Assembly: GCF_000376565.1 (NCBI RefSeq)
Contig: NZ_BARG01000101.1
Location: 1 to 60,952 of the forward strand
Reading direction: 5' to 3'
Origin: Streptomyces hokutonensis
GTDB taxonomy: Bacteria > Actinomycetota > Actinomycetes > Streptomycetales > Streptomycetaceae
Length of the DNA: 60,952 bases
The position numbers and the translations under genes were made by a program. Of this stretch, positions 16,856 to 24,872 are shown one piece after another (the stretch's first letter is position 1; every line of letters begins with the position of its first letter). The notes under the pieces were generated by a model, which did no database searches, had not been told where the DNA came from, and saw only the letters and a program-made list of their open reading frames with translations.

Positions 16856-19800
16856 ATGGGTCGTCCCGAGCGGCCGGTCGACCCGGGGGCCGGTGCCGTG
16901 CAGGAGCTCGCGCACGCGCTGCGGGAACTGCGCCGCGCCGCGGGCGGACCGTCGTACCGGACGATGGCGAAGGCGGCGGGCTTCGCGGCGACCACGCTGT
17001 CCCAGGCCGCGGCCGGCGAACGGCTGCCGAGGCTCGCGGTCGTGGAGGGATACGTGCAGGCCTGCGGCGGCGACCCGGCCGAGTGGGGCCCGCGCTGGAA
17101 GGAAGCAGAGGCGGAGGCGAACCGGGTCCGCGCGACGGAACCCGAGGACGTCGGCGGCCCGGTGCCGTACCGCGGGCTCGCCCGGTTCGAACCGTCCGAC
17201 CGGCATCTCTTCTTCGGCCGGGACCGGGTGGTCGACGAGGTCGACGCGCTGGTCTGCGACCACCGGTTCGCGGTGCTGTTCGGCCCCTCGGGCAGCGGCA
17301 AGTCGTCCCTGTTGCGGGCCGGCCTGATCCCGCGCCTGCGGGAGGAACTGGCCACCCGCGGCCACCCGGCGACCCTGCGCGTCCTCACCCCCGGCCCGAC
17401 CCCCGCCACCACCTACGGCCATCTGCTCACCCCCGCCCCCGGGGAACCGGCGAGCTGGGTGGTGGTGGACCAGTTCGAGGAGGTCTTCACGCTCTGCCAG
17501 GACGCGCGCGAACGCTCCCGCTTCATCGACCTGCTCCTCGCGTCCCGCACCCCGGACACCCGCCTCCGGGTACTGGTCTCCGTCCGAGCCGACTTCTACG
17601 CCCGCTGCGCCGAACACCGCGAACTGGCCGACGCGCTCCGGGGAGCCGCGCTGCTGCTCGGCCCGATGACGGCGGAGGAGCTGCGCGAGGCGGTGGTGGG
17701 CCCGGCCCAGGCGGTCGGCTGCCTGGTCGAACGGACTCTGACCGCCCGCCTGGTCGAGGAGGTCCTGGACGAACCGGGCGGCCTGCCGATGCTCTCCCAC
17801 GCCCTCCTGGAAACCTGGCGCCGCCGCAGGGGCCGCCTGCTCACCCTCGCCGGCTACGAGGCCGCCGGCGGAGTACGCGGCGCGATCGCGGCGACGGCGG
17901 AGCAGGTGTACGGCGCCCTGTCCCCCGACGAGGCCCGCACCGCCCGCCACCTCCTCCTGCGCATGGTCGTACCGGGCCAGGGCACCCCCGACACCCGCCG
18001 CCCCCTGACCCGCCCCGAACTGGCGGACTGGGACGCCCCCGAGGTGTCGCTGGTGTTGGAACGCCTCACCCGAGCCCGTCTCCTCACCGCCGACGAGCAC
18101 GCCGTCCACCTCGCCCACGAGGCCCTCATCACCTGCTGGCCCCGCCTCCACACCTGGATCGAACGCGACCGCGAACGCCTCCGCCACCACCGCATGCTGA
18201 CGGACGCGGCGCGTACGTGGCTGGAGCACGACCGGGATCCGGGGGCGCTGTATCGGGGGGCGCGGTTGGCGCGGGCGGAGGAGTTGTTCGGCGAGGAGGT
18301 GAGCGCCGGGGGTTCTGCGGGCGGGTCCGACCTCACCCTCACCACCCCCGAACGAGCCTTCCTGACCGCCGCCCTCGACGCCCGCGCCGCCGAACACCGC
18401 GCCGCAGCCCGGATCGGCCGTAGGCATCGCGTGCTGGCCGTGTCCCTGTCCGCCGTGCTTGTCGTCGCGGTGCTGTCGGCCTTCGCGGTCGTCCATGAGC
18501 GGGACGACAATCTGCGGCGGCAGACGCAGAGTGCGGCCCGGCGGATCGCCGACGTCGCCGACGGGCTGCGTACCACCGACCCGCGCACCGCGCAGCAACT
18601 CGGCGTCGCCGCTTGGCGAACGGCCCAACTGCCCGAGACGCGACGGGCGTTGCTGGGTTCGCTCGCGCAGGTGGAGACGGACACGTTCACCGACCCCGCG
18701 CCCGGCGCGGACGCCCTGCGGGTACTCACCGGCGACGGCCGTACGCTGCTCAGCGCGAGCGGCCGTACCTGGCGGACCTGGGACGTGACCGCCCACCGCG
18801 CCACCGGCTCCGGCCGGGTGCCCGCCGGCACGGTGACCGAGGCCGGCCCGTCCGCGCACGTCCTCGGGGTCACCGACGGGGACGGCACGCTGCGGCTGTG
18901 GAACACGGTCACCCACCGCTGGGTCACCCCGGAACTGCACGACGTCGGCGACGCCCGCTTCACCGCCGACGGCCGTTCCCTCCTCACCACCGAGGGCAGC
19001 CGCGTGCGCTTGCGCTCGGTGGTCGACGGCAGGGTCCTGTTCGAGGCACGGGCACCGGACGCGGCTCTCACCGCCGTCAGCGCGGACGGCCGTACGGCCG
19101 CGGCCTGTTCGGCGACGGGTGGCGTGCAGGTGTGGAACACGGCCAAGTCCCGTCCCCTGCGCGGCACTTGGCAGCGGGACCCCGCCCTCTGCGATACCGA
19201 CACCGACACCCCCGTTCTCGCGATCTCCGACAACCGGCTCGCCGTCGCCACCGGCACCGGACTCCGTGTCTGGGACACGACGACGGGCCGCTCGGTCGCC
19301 GACCTCCAGGACACCGGGACGCAGTACGCCTCCTTCAGCCCGGACGGGGCCTTCGTGGCGACGGCCGACGGCTCGGAGTTGCGCGTCTGGCGGCTCTCGG
19401 ACCCCGGCGCCCCCGTCCTCCGCCACGCCCTCGACAACCAGCGCCTGTACGGCGGTCTCGCCTGGGACCGCGACGGCCGGACCCTGCGTTATCTGGAGAG
19501 CGGTACCGTCCACACCCTCGACCTCGGGGCCGCGGTCACCCGCGACTGGCGCTCCACCGCCCTGGACGACGTCCAGTTCAGCCCGGACGGCCGCACCTAC
19601 GCCACCACCCACCGCACCGGCGCCCACTACCTCTTCCGCCTCTACGACACCTCCGACGGCCGTGTCCTGCACACCTTCCCGCCGGTCCCCGTCCCCGTCT
19701 CCACCGACCCCGCGCTCCCGACCGTCTCCGCCGACACCCTCCCCCTGCTGGCCTTCGGCCCGGACGGCACCCGGTTCGCGTACGGCGTCTCGGCGCCGGG

Positions 19801-20593
19801 GCGGGAGGCGGTGGCGCAGCGGTTCGGGGTGTGGGACGTGACGCGCGGGAGGTCCGTGGCCTCGCTGGATCTGCCGGGCGCGGCGGTCGTCTCACTCGCC
19901 CTCGACCACTCCCTCCACGTGGTCCGTACCCCGTCCATCGGTCAACTCGCCGACGAGACATGGGATTTCACGCGCGGACGCAGGACGGCCGTCCTGACCG
20001 GCGTGACTGGCTCCCACCTCGCCGTCCGCCCGGACGGCGGGCTGCTGGTCGGCGAGGGGCGGATCGCCCGGCTGCCCTCGGGCCGTTCCACCGGACGCGA
20101 CCTCGTGCAGGGCGACGAGATCGGCGCGCTCGCCTTCACCGCCGACGGCTCCGCGCTGGCGGTCGGCGACCAGACGGGCCGGGTCCACCTGTGGGACGGA
20201 GCGGTCCGCCACCGCACCGGCATCCTCCGCAATGTCTTCCCCGCCCCCGTCGGCACCGCCCCGGAGGGCGTCTCGGCGGTCGCCTTCAGCCCCGACGGCC
20301 GCACCCTGGCCGTCGCCGGTGACGCGGGCAGCCTGCAGCTCTGGGACGTGGGCACCCAACAGCCGCTCAGCAGCGGCCCGTTGACGACTCCGGGCGAGGC
20401 GATCACGTCCCTCGCGTTCAGCCGGGACGGCCGCACGGTGTTCGCGGGCAGCGCGCACGTCCCGCTCCAGCGGTACACCGTCGACCCGGAGCGGGCACGG
20501 GCCGAGGTCTGCGCGAGGACGGGCAACGCGGAGCTGACCCGGGCGCAGTGGCGGACGTACGTGCCGGACGCGCCGTACCGCCGCATCTGCTGA
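16856..20593 (+). CDS. XRE - nSTAND1 NTPase - TM - WD40 repeat protein
   Basis: A 1245-residue multidomain protein. Residues 15-80 are a helix-turn-helix (YRTMAKAAGFAATTLSQAAAG). An nSTAND1-type P-loop NTPase follows, with Walker A GPSGSGKSS at 143-151 and Walker B VVVDQFEEVF at 202-211. A helical region leads to one membrane span near residues 523-545 (VLAVSLSAVLVVAVLSAFAVV). The rest, from about 610 on, is WD40-like beta-propeller repeats (many FSPDGRT and LWD motifs). STAND proteins act as nucleotide-driven molecular switches in signalling or cell death. The ATG at 16856 follows GGAGG. The combination is common in Streptomyces, but ligands and outputs are mostly unknown. Confidence 0.9.
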   Translation: MGRPERPVDPGAGAVQELAHALRELRRAAGGPSYRTMAKAAGFAATTLSQAAAGERLPRLAVVEGYVQACGGDPAEWGPRWKEAEAEANRVRATEPEDVGGPVPYRGLARFEPSDRHLFFGRDRVVDEVDALVCDHRFAVLFGPSGSGKSSLLRAGLIPRLREELATRGHPATLRVLTPGPTPATTYGHLLTPAPGEPASWVVVDQFEEVFTLCQDARERSRFIDLLLASRTPDTRLRVLVSVRADFYARCAEHRELADALRGAALLLGPMTAEELREAVVGPAQAVGCLVERTLTARLVEEVLDEPGGLPMLSHALLETWRRRRGRLLTLAGYEAAGGVRGAIAATAEQVYGALSPDEARTARHLLLRMVVPGQGTPDTRRPLTRPELADWDAPEVSLVLERLTRARLLTADEHAVHLAHEALITCWPRLHTWIERDRERLRHHRMLTDAARTWLEHDRDPGALYRGARLARAEELFGEEVSAGGSAGGSDLTLTTPERAFLTAALDARAAEHRAAARIGRRHRVLAVSLSAVLVVAVLSAFAVVHERDDNLRRQTQSAARRIADVADGLRTTDPRTAQQLGVAAWRTAQLPETRRALLGSLAQVETDTFTDPAPGADALRVLTGDGRTLLSASGRTWRTWDVTAHRATGSGRVPAGTVTEAGPSAHVLGVTDGDGTLRLWNTVTHRWVTPELHDVGDARFTADGRSLLTTEGSRVRLRSVVDGRVLFEARAPDAALTAVSADGRTAAACSATGGVQVWNTAKSRPLRGTWQRDPALCDTDTDTPVLAISDNRLAVATGTGLRVWDTTTGRSVADLQDTGTQYASFSPDGAFVATADGSELRVWRLSDPGAPVLRHALDNQRLYGGLAWDRDGRTLRYLESGTVHTLDLGAAVTRDWRSTALDDVQFSPDGRTYATTHRTGAHYLFRLYDTSDGRVLHTFPPVPVPVSTDPALPTVSADTLPLLAFGPDGTRFAYGVSAPGREAVAQRFGVWDVTRGRSVASLDLPGAAVVSLALDHSLHVVRTPSIGQLADETWDFTRGRRTAVLTGVTGSHLAVRPDGGLLVGEGRIARLPSGRSTGRDLVQGDEIGALAFTADGSALAVGDQTGRVHLWDGAVRHRTGILRNVFPAPVGTAPEGVSAVAFSPDGRTLAVAGDAGSLQLWDVGTQQPLSSGPLTTPGEAITSLAFSRDGRTVFAGSAHVPLQRYTVDPERARAEVCARTGNAELTRAQWRTYVPDAPYRRIC

Positions 20594-20711
20594 AGCCGCA
20601 GGTCTCCTCTGGTCACCCATACGGAGCAGCCCACGCGGCCACGCCTCCTTCGCGCTGCTCCACTTGATGCTTACAGGGGGCTGGTAGTACCCACCGAAGG
20701 AAGTGCCGCTC

Positions 20712-21512
20712 ATGGCTGTCCCTGAATCCACCCTCGCCATCGACTTCACCCAGGGGCTGAACGACGCCTGGTCGAAGGTCGCGCAGTTCGTGCCCCAACT
20801 CATCGGCTTCCTGGTCATCCTCGCCATCGGCTGGTTCGTGTCGAAGCTGATCGCCCGCGTGCTCGACCGGGTACTGCGGCGCGTCGGCTCGGAGAAGCTC
20901 TCCGAACGGGCCGGTACGGAACGGATGTTGCGGGACTCCAAGTACGACATGACCGGCATCGTCTGCAAGATCGTGTACTACGCGCTGATGCTGATCACCC
21001 TCCAGCTCGCGCTGGGCGTCTTCGGCACCAACCCGGTCAGCACGATGATCAACGGCATCGTGGCCTGGCTGCCGCGCGGCATCGTCGCGGTGGTCCTGAT
21101 CGTCGTGGCGATGGCCATCGCGAACGCGGTGCGCGGGATCGTCGGCAGCGCGCTGTCGTCGATGTCGTACGGCAGGATGCTCGCGACGATCGTGTGGGCC
21201 TGCATCGTGGCGCTCGGCGTGATCGCCGCGCTCGGCCAGGCCGGCATCGCGACGACGGTCACCCAGCCCGTCCTCTACGCGGCCCTCGGGACCGTGGCCG
21301 GAATCCTGATCGTCGGTGTCGGCGGCGGCATGATCGCGCCGATGCGCCAGCGTATGGAGCGCATGCTGATGGCGGCGGAGCGCGAGACGACCAACGCGAA
21401 GGGCAGCCTCACGGCGTACCAGGCGGGCCGCGCGGACGCGATGGGCAACCAGCCGGTGCGGGAGCGCACGGATCTGCGGGGCGATGACATGCCGGGGTCG
21501 TCCACCATGTAG
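20712..21512 (+). CDS. Small-conductance mechanosensitive channel-like membrane protein
   Basis: A 266-residue protein with four or five membrane spans. The first span (FLVILAIGWFVSKLIARVLDRVLRRVG) with its amphipathic extension matches the conserved TM-helix repeat of MscS-related CmpX/YnaI-like proteins, and a second similar segment follows (GIVAVVLIVVAMAIANAVRGIVG). The large cytoplasmic MscS beta domain is missing; instead there is a short charged tail. It probably belongs to the channel-like family related to osmotic stress, but channel activity is inferred. The ATG at 20712 follows GAAGGAAG. Confidence 0.8.
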   Translation: MAVPESTLAIDFTQGLNDAWSKVAQFVPQLIGFLVILAIGWFVSKLIARVLDRVLRRVGSEKLSERAGTERMLRDSKYDMTGIVCKIVYYALMLITLQLALGVFGTNPVSTMINGIVAWLPRGIVAVVLIVVAMAIANAVRGIVGSALSSMSYGRMLATIVWACIVALGVIAALGQAGIATTVTQPVLYAALGTVAGILIVGVGGGMIAPMRQRMERMLMAAERETTNAKGSLTAYQAGRADAMGNQPVRERTDLRGDDMPGSSTM

Positions 21513-21549
21513 CGGTGGCCGGTATCGGCGCAGGTGAGGTGGGTGATCC

Positions 21550-21591
21550 GGAGTTGATTCGCCCCTGGGGCGGGACTGTCGGATCAACTCC
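21550..21591. promoter_or_regulatory. Nested inverted repeats between channel and secreted-protein genes
   Basis: Outer arms GGAGTTGAT (21550-21558) and ATCAACTCC (21583-21591) are perfectly complementary and enclose a smaller hairpin, CGCCCC-T-GGGGCG (21560-21572). This may terminate the upstream transcript or bind a regulator ahead of the gene at 21669. Confidence 0.45.
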
Positions 21592-21668
21592 CCGGCGATG
21601 ACGATCGGAGGCGTCGCCACCCGTGGCGGGTGGTGGCGCCGACCGACGTATCGACGAGGAGAACGACC

Positions 21669-22337
21669 ATGAAGGTGTTTCCGCGTGGCCGCCGCCGACT
21701 GGCTCTGCTGGCGCCCGCTCTCGCCCTGGTGCTCATCCCCTTCTCCACGGGGACCGCCAGCGCGAACTCCAGCCCCGGCTGGGGCGACGACAAGCCGGAC
21801 GTGCTGGCGAGCTGCAACCACGACAGCGGCAGCCGGAAGCCCGACCTGTGCCAGTACCACGAGGTCAACGCCTGGACCGCGCTCGGCAAGCGGCACCAGG
21901 CCAGCAACGTGGTCGCGAACTGCGCGGGCACCGACAACGGCACCTACGCCGTGAACTACACCTATTCGACGAACACCTCGTACTCCTACGAGCAGGGCCA
22001 GAGCATCGAGGTCAGCGCGGGCCTGTCGGACACCTTCGAGGCGGGCATGAAGGCCAGCTCGTCGTCCTCCGAGACCTGGACCCTGGGCAACACCCGCACC
22101 GCGAGCAGCACCATCACCAACACGATCCGCCCCGGCTACAAGGGCGCGTACTGGTTCGCCCCGTACGTCCGCCACTCGGTGGGCTGGCTGGAGGTCCACT
22201 ACGGCAAGCGGGTCGACGGCCACTACTACTGGTACTACCCGGGCCAGGGCTCCTCGGGCATCCACATCGACACCCCGGTCGCCTGGTCGGACGGCTCCCT
22301 GAAGGGCGAGCTGTACTGGGCGACGTGGAAGTGCTGA
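21669..22337 (+). CDS. Secreted beta-rich protein, possible aerolysin-type pore former
   Basis: A 222-residue exported protein with a signal peptide ending after TGTASA (about residue 34). The mature part is rich in Ser, Thr and aromatic residues with alternating polar/hydrophobic strands: YTYSTNTSYSYEQGQSIEVS, then DTFEAGMKASSSSSETWTLG, then TITNTIRPGYKGAYWFAP. A long Ser/Thr amphipathic segment followed by a strand with an (I/V)xPG turn recalls the pore module of ETX/MTX2 and aerolysin proteins. This is pattern-based and unproven. There are three Cys in the mature part (SCNHD, LCQYH, NCAGT) and a terminal Cys. The ATG at 21669 follows GAGGAGAA. A terminator hairpin follows the gene. Confidence 0.8.
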   Translation: MKVFPRGRRRLALLAPALALVLIPFSTGTASANSSPGWGDDKPDVLASCNHDSGSRKPDLCQYHEVNAWTALGKRHQASNVVANCAGTDNGTYAVNYTYSTNTSYSYEQGQSIEVSAGLSDTFEAGMKASSSSSETWTLGNTRTASSTITNTIRPGYKGAYWFAPYVRHSVGWLEVHYGKRVDGHYYWYYPGQGSSGIHIDTPVAWSDGSLKGELYWATWKC

Positions 22338-22361
22338 ACCCGCACCACTTGGTGAACCGGA

Positions 22362-22388
22362 CGGGCCCGGCCGCGCAGGCCGGGCCCG
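22362..22388 (+). terminator. Hairpin terminator after the secreted protein gene
   Basis: Perfect 11-bp inverted repeat, CGGGCCCGGCC and GGCCGGGCCCG, with a GCGCA loop, located 24 bases after the stop codon at 22337. Confidence 0.8.
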
Positions 22389-22521
22389 CGTCGTCGGCGG
22401 CGGTCGGGGCGTTCGGGGCAGCTGGGGCAGCGTTTCACGCCGCCGGGCTTTACGTACTCAGAGATCAGTGACGGGACGTCCGCCATGACGACGAGCCCCT
22501 GTCACGGACACGAGGTCAGGG

Positions 22522-22881
22522 ATGTGGGCGGGCGTGATCAACTCGCTCCGCAGGTTCGGACGGTGTCGGTGCCGGGTCTCTCCCTCGTACCGGGCCATGC
22601 ACCTGCTGGCCGTCGAGGTCGTCTCCCCGTCGAATCCCGGCACCGACTACGACGCCAAGAGCCGCGACTACCCGGCCATGGGCATCCCCCACTACCTGAT
22701 CGTCGATCCGCGCGACGGCACGTGGACGTACCAGTGGCAGGTCGGCGGGCGACGCGGTTCCCCGGAGTACGAGAACCGTTTGCGCCGGCCCTACGGGAAC
22801 ACCGTCGCCCTCGCGGGCGGGTGGAAGGTCGCGACCGGCGGTCTGCCGTTCTTCTGCCGTTCTACCCGCGTACGGACGTGA
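22522..22881 (+). pseudogene. Decayed Uma2 family (DUF820) endonuclease-fold gene
   Basis: Only the C-terminal half of an Uma2-type protein can be recognised: LLAVEVVSPSNPGTDYDAK, then DYPAMGIPHYLIVDPRDGTW and a late RRPYGNTVALAGG. Intact members of about 180-200 residues have a further N-terminal half that is not found in any frame here; the 25 residues before the match are unrelated and Arg/Cys-rich. The retained part includes the Glu of the PD-(D/E)XK core (VEVVS). I call it a truncated remnant. Its 3' end overlaps the small secreted peptide gene on the other strand. Confidence 0.65.
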
Positions 22882-23008
22882 CGCTTGCGCCCGAGTGAGA
22901 TGCCGGCAGGCGGTCCGCCGCCTTGGCCGGGCTTGCCGCTGCCGCGCCGATCAGGGCGGCTACGGCGATGACGGCGGCGCAGAATCCTCTGACGTAACGC
23001 GCGGACAT
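22862..23008 (-). CDS. Small secreted peptide, 48 residues
   Basis: A short frame with a clear export signal: MSARYVRGFCAAVIAVAALI, then an Ala-rich stretch ending SPAKA, leaving a mature peptide of about 18 residues starting ADRLPASHSG and ending TSVRG. A GAGG ribosome binding motif lies upstream of the ATG at 23008. It is too short for many gene finders. The signal-peptide architecture supports it, but no homologue is recognised. It may be a leader peptide of unknown role. Confidence 0.5.
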   Translation of the reverse strand: MSARYVRGFCAAVIAVAALIGAAAASPAKAADRLPASHSGASVTSVRG

Positions 23009-23142
23009 ACCAACCTCGCAACGACAGTGACGGCGACGGCAACAGCGATGAGTTAAGCACGCTTAATGCGTGCCTAACTTAAGGGGTTGGAGTGCGCAAC
23101 GGGAAGGGCTTCAGGGGGAGTTGAGCCAACGGAAACCTGTTT

Positions 23143-23460
23143 TCAGTCACCCCGGCGCTGCTCCGGCAGCAGTCCGTGCCGGTGTACCAGCCAGCTGATG
23201 GCCGTCAGCCTGCACACCGCGTAGTCGTGCCCGACCGGCTCCCGCCAGTCCAGCTCCGCGAGCGCGTCCAGAAAACCGAGCGCGTAGTCGGTGAGGTCCG
23301 CGTGGTCCGGGGCGGGCGGTGCCAGATCCGGCCCGCCCGCCGACAGGCGTTCCCGCAGTTCGGCGACATGCTGATCCACCGCGGCCGTGAACGCAGGCTC
23401 GAAGGCGAACTCCGCGAAGCGGGGCCCGTAAGCGCTGCTGATCTTGACCAAAGGGGACAT
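23143..23460 (-). CDS. DUF6401-like small protein
   Basis: A 105-residue, mostly helical soluble protein. The pattern FEPAFTAAVDQHVAELRERL and the terminal LAELDWREPVGHDYAVCRLTAISWLVHRHG resemble the actinobacterial DUF6401 family (assignment from memory). No catalytic motif is visible. It is divergently transcribed from the Scr1-like regulator, with about 110 bases between the starts. The ATG at 23460 is the only plausible start. Confidence 0.6.
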   Translation of the reverse strand: MSPLVKISSAYGPRFAEFAFEPAFTAAVDQHVAELRERLSAGGPDLAPPAPDHADLTDYALGFLDALAELDWREPVGHDYAVCRLTAISWLVHRHGLLPEQRRGD

Positions 23461-23573
23461 TTCTCCACCGTACGGCAGCCTGGCGCGGGTGGGTTACGTG
23501 ATTCCCGTCACCGGGATACGACGGACTGGTTACGCTCGGCGACAGGCCGTAACTACTCGGAGGTGGCTGTCGC

Positions 23574-24410
23574 ATGGTCCACGTTCGTCAACTCGACCCG
23601 AGCGCATCCCCGTTGGACTACTTCGGCTACGAGGCGCGCCGCTTGCGCGAGGCGGCCGGCATGACGCTGGAGCAGCTCGGCAAGGTGATCTACTGCACGG
23701 GCTCCCTGATCGGCCAGGTCGAGACGGCGTCGAAGGTTCCGAGCCGGACGTTCGCGGAGGCGCTCGACGCGGCGTTCATGACGGACGGCTTCTTCAGCCG
23801 CCTGCTCAAGCTGGTGCTGCGCAGCCAGCTGCCGAAGTGGTTCCAGCCGTACGCGGAGATGGAGGCGAAGGCGGCGTTCATCTCGACGTATCAGTGCCAG
23901 GTGGTGTACGGCCTGCTCCAGACACCGGAGTACGCAGCGGCGCTGGTGGCCGTCGAACACCCGGACAGGGTCGAGGAGTTGGTCGCGGCGCGCATGGAGC
24001 GGCAGCGCATCCTGGAGAAGAAGCAGCCACCTGCGGTGTGGGTCGTCCTGGACGAAGCTGTGCTGCTCCGCGAGGTCGGCGGCCGTGAGGTCATGCGCAA
24101 GCAACTCGCCCGTCTCGTGAGCTTCCGGGACAACCCCTGGGTCAACATCCAAGTGCTGCCGCTCGCTTCGGGTGTGCACGCCGGGATGGTGGGCTCCTTC
24201 AACCTCCTGCGCTTCGACGACGACCCCGACATCTACTACTCCGAGGGCTATGACCAGGCCCATATGACCGCCAACCCAGACGTCATCAGGGAGCGTTCCG
24301 TCGGATACGCTCGCTTGCAGGCCGACGCGCTCTCGGTGGAGGACTCGGCCGACCTGATCACGCGCGTGATGGAGGAACGTTATGGAGACCGGGCGGAAGA
24401 CGTGGCGTAA
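23574..24410 (+). CDS. XRE-family regulator with DUF5753 domain (Scr1 type)
   Basis: A 278-residue DNA-binding protein. An XRE helix-turn-helix occupies residues 15-70 (REAAGMTLEQLGKVIYCTGSLIGQVETA), followed by the DUF5753 effector domain (QCQVVYGLLQTPEYAAAL; VWVVLDEAVLLREVGG; IQVLPLASGVHAGMVGSFNLLRF). This is the Scr1/BldB-partner architecture of Streptomyces. The two following DUF397 genes, the first overlapping by 29 bases, are its normal partners, thought to control its DNA binding in a toxin-antitoxin-like manner. The ATG at 23574 follows CGGAGGTGG. Confidence 0.93.
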   Translation: MVHVRQLDPSASPLDYFGYEARRLREAAGMTLEQLGKVIYCTGSLIGQVETASKVPSRTFAEALDAAFMTDGFFSRLLKLVLRSQLPKWFQPYAEMEAKAAFISTYQCQVVYGLLQTPEYAAALVAVEHPDRVEELVAARMERQRILEKKQPPAVWVVLDEAVLLREVGGREVMRKQLARLVSFRDNPWVNIQVLPLASGVHAGMVGSFNLLRFDDDPDIYYSEGYDQAHMTANPDVIRERSVGYARLQADALSVEDSADLITRVMEERYGDRAEDVA

Positions 24411-24633
24411 GTCCAGTTACAGCAGCACCAATGGCGGTGACTGTGTTGAGTGTGCCCCCCTCGGCACCATGGAGTGGCGCAAGTCGTCCTTCAGCGGCAG
24501 CAACGGCGGTGATTGCGTCGAGGTCGCGACCGCAGCGACCCCCTGCATCGCGATCCGTGACTCCAAGAACCCCGGCGGAGCGATCCTCACGGTCTCCCGT
24601 TCGCGCTTCGTGGAGTTCGTCGACTCACTTTGA
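24382..24633 (+). CDS. DUF397 protein with a duplicated N-terminal half
   Basis: An 83-residue protein of the DUF397 family. The hallmark half WRKSSYSSTNGGDCVE appears at residues 8-23 and again as WRKSSFSGSNGGDCVEVA about residue 32, followed by a single copy of the C-terminal half (CIAIRDSKNPGGAILTVSRSRFVEFVDSL). Typical members have about 60-65 residues and one copy, so this is an internal half-domain duplication. It overlaps the 3' end of the XRE gene and follows GGAGGAACGTT, so it is translationally coupled to it. Members act as small partners of Scr1-like regulators. Confidence 0.92.
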   Translation: METGRKTWRKSSYSSTNGGDCVECAPLGTMEWRKSSFSGSNGGDCVEVATAATPCIAIRDSKNPGGAILTVSRSRFVEFVDSL

Positions 24634-24641
24634 GGAGCACG

Positions 24642-24824
24642 ATGGAGCTGGCCAACGCACAGTGGCGCAAGTCCAGTTACAGCAGCACCAACGGCGGTGA
24701 GTGCGTAGAGGTCGCTGACCGCACCCCTCACATCGCGATCCGTGACTCGAAGAACCCCGGCGGAGCCATCGTCACCGTTTCCCGCAGCCGCTTCGAGGAC
24801 TTCATCAACTCGCTCTCTGTGTAA
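24642..24824 (+). CDS. DUF397 protein
   Basis: A 60-residue single-copy DUF397 protein (WRKSSYSSTNGGECVEVADR and IAIRDSKNPGGAIVTVSRSRFEDF). It starts nine bases after the preceding stop, following a GAGGA site, and its C-terminal half is nearly identical to that of the neighbour, indicating a recent gene duplication. It is the third gene of the Scr1/DUF397 unit. Confidence 0.92.
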   Translation: MELANAQWRKSSYSSTNGGECVEVADRTPHIAIRDSKNPGGAIVTVSRSRFEDFINSLSV

Positions 24825-24870
24825 CTGAGTTACTGGCCAGTCTGTAACTCGGCTTACTGGCATGATTAAT
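24820..24870 (+). promoter_or_regulatory. Repeated operator-like motif and -10 box upstream of the XRE-TPR gene
   Basis: Two imperfect copies of a motif of the form TGTAACT-N3/4-TTACTGGC occur at 24820-24839 and 24843-24862. The first copy contains the palindromes GTAACT-G-AGTTAC and ACTGGCCAGT. A GATTAAT box (24864-24870) sits immediately ahead of the ATG at 24873. Together this suggests a leaderless or nearly leaderless promoter with overlapping binding sites, perhaps for autoregulation. The first copy overlaps the stop codon of the DUF397 gene. Confidence 0.5.
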
Positions 24871-24872
24871 GC

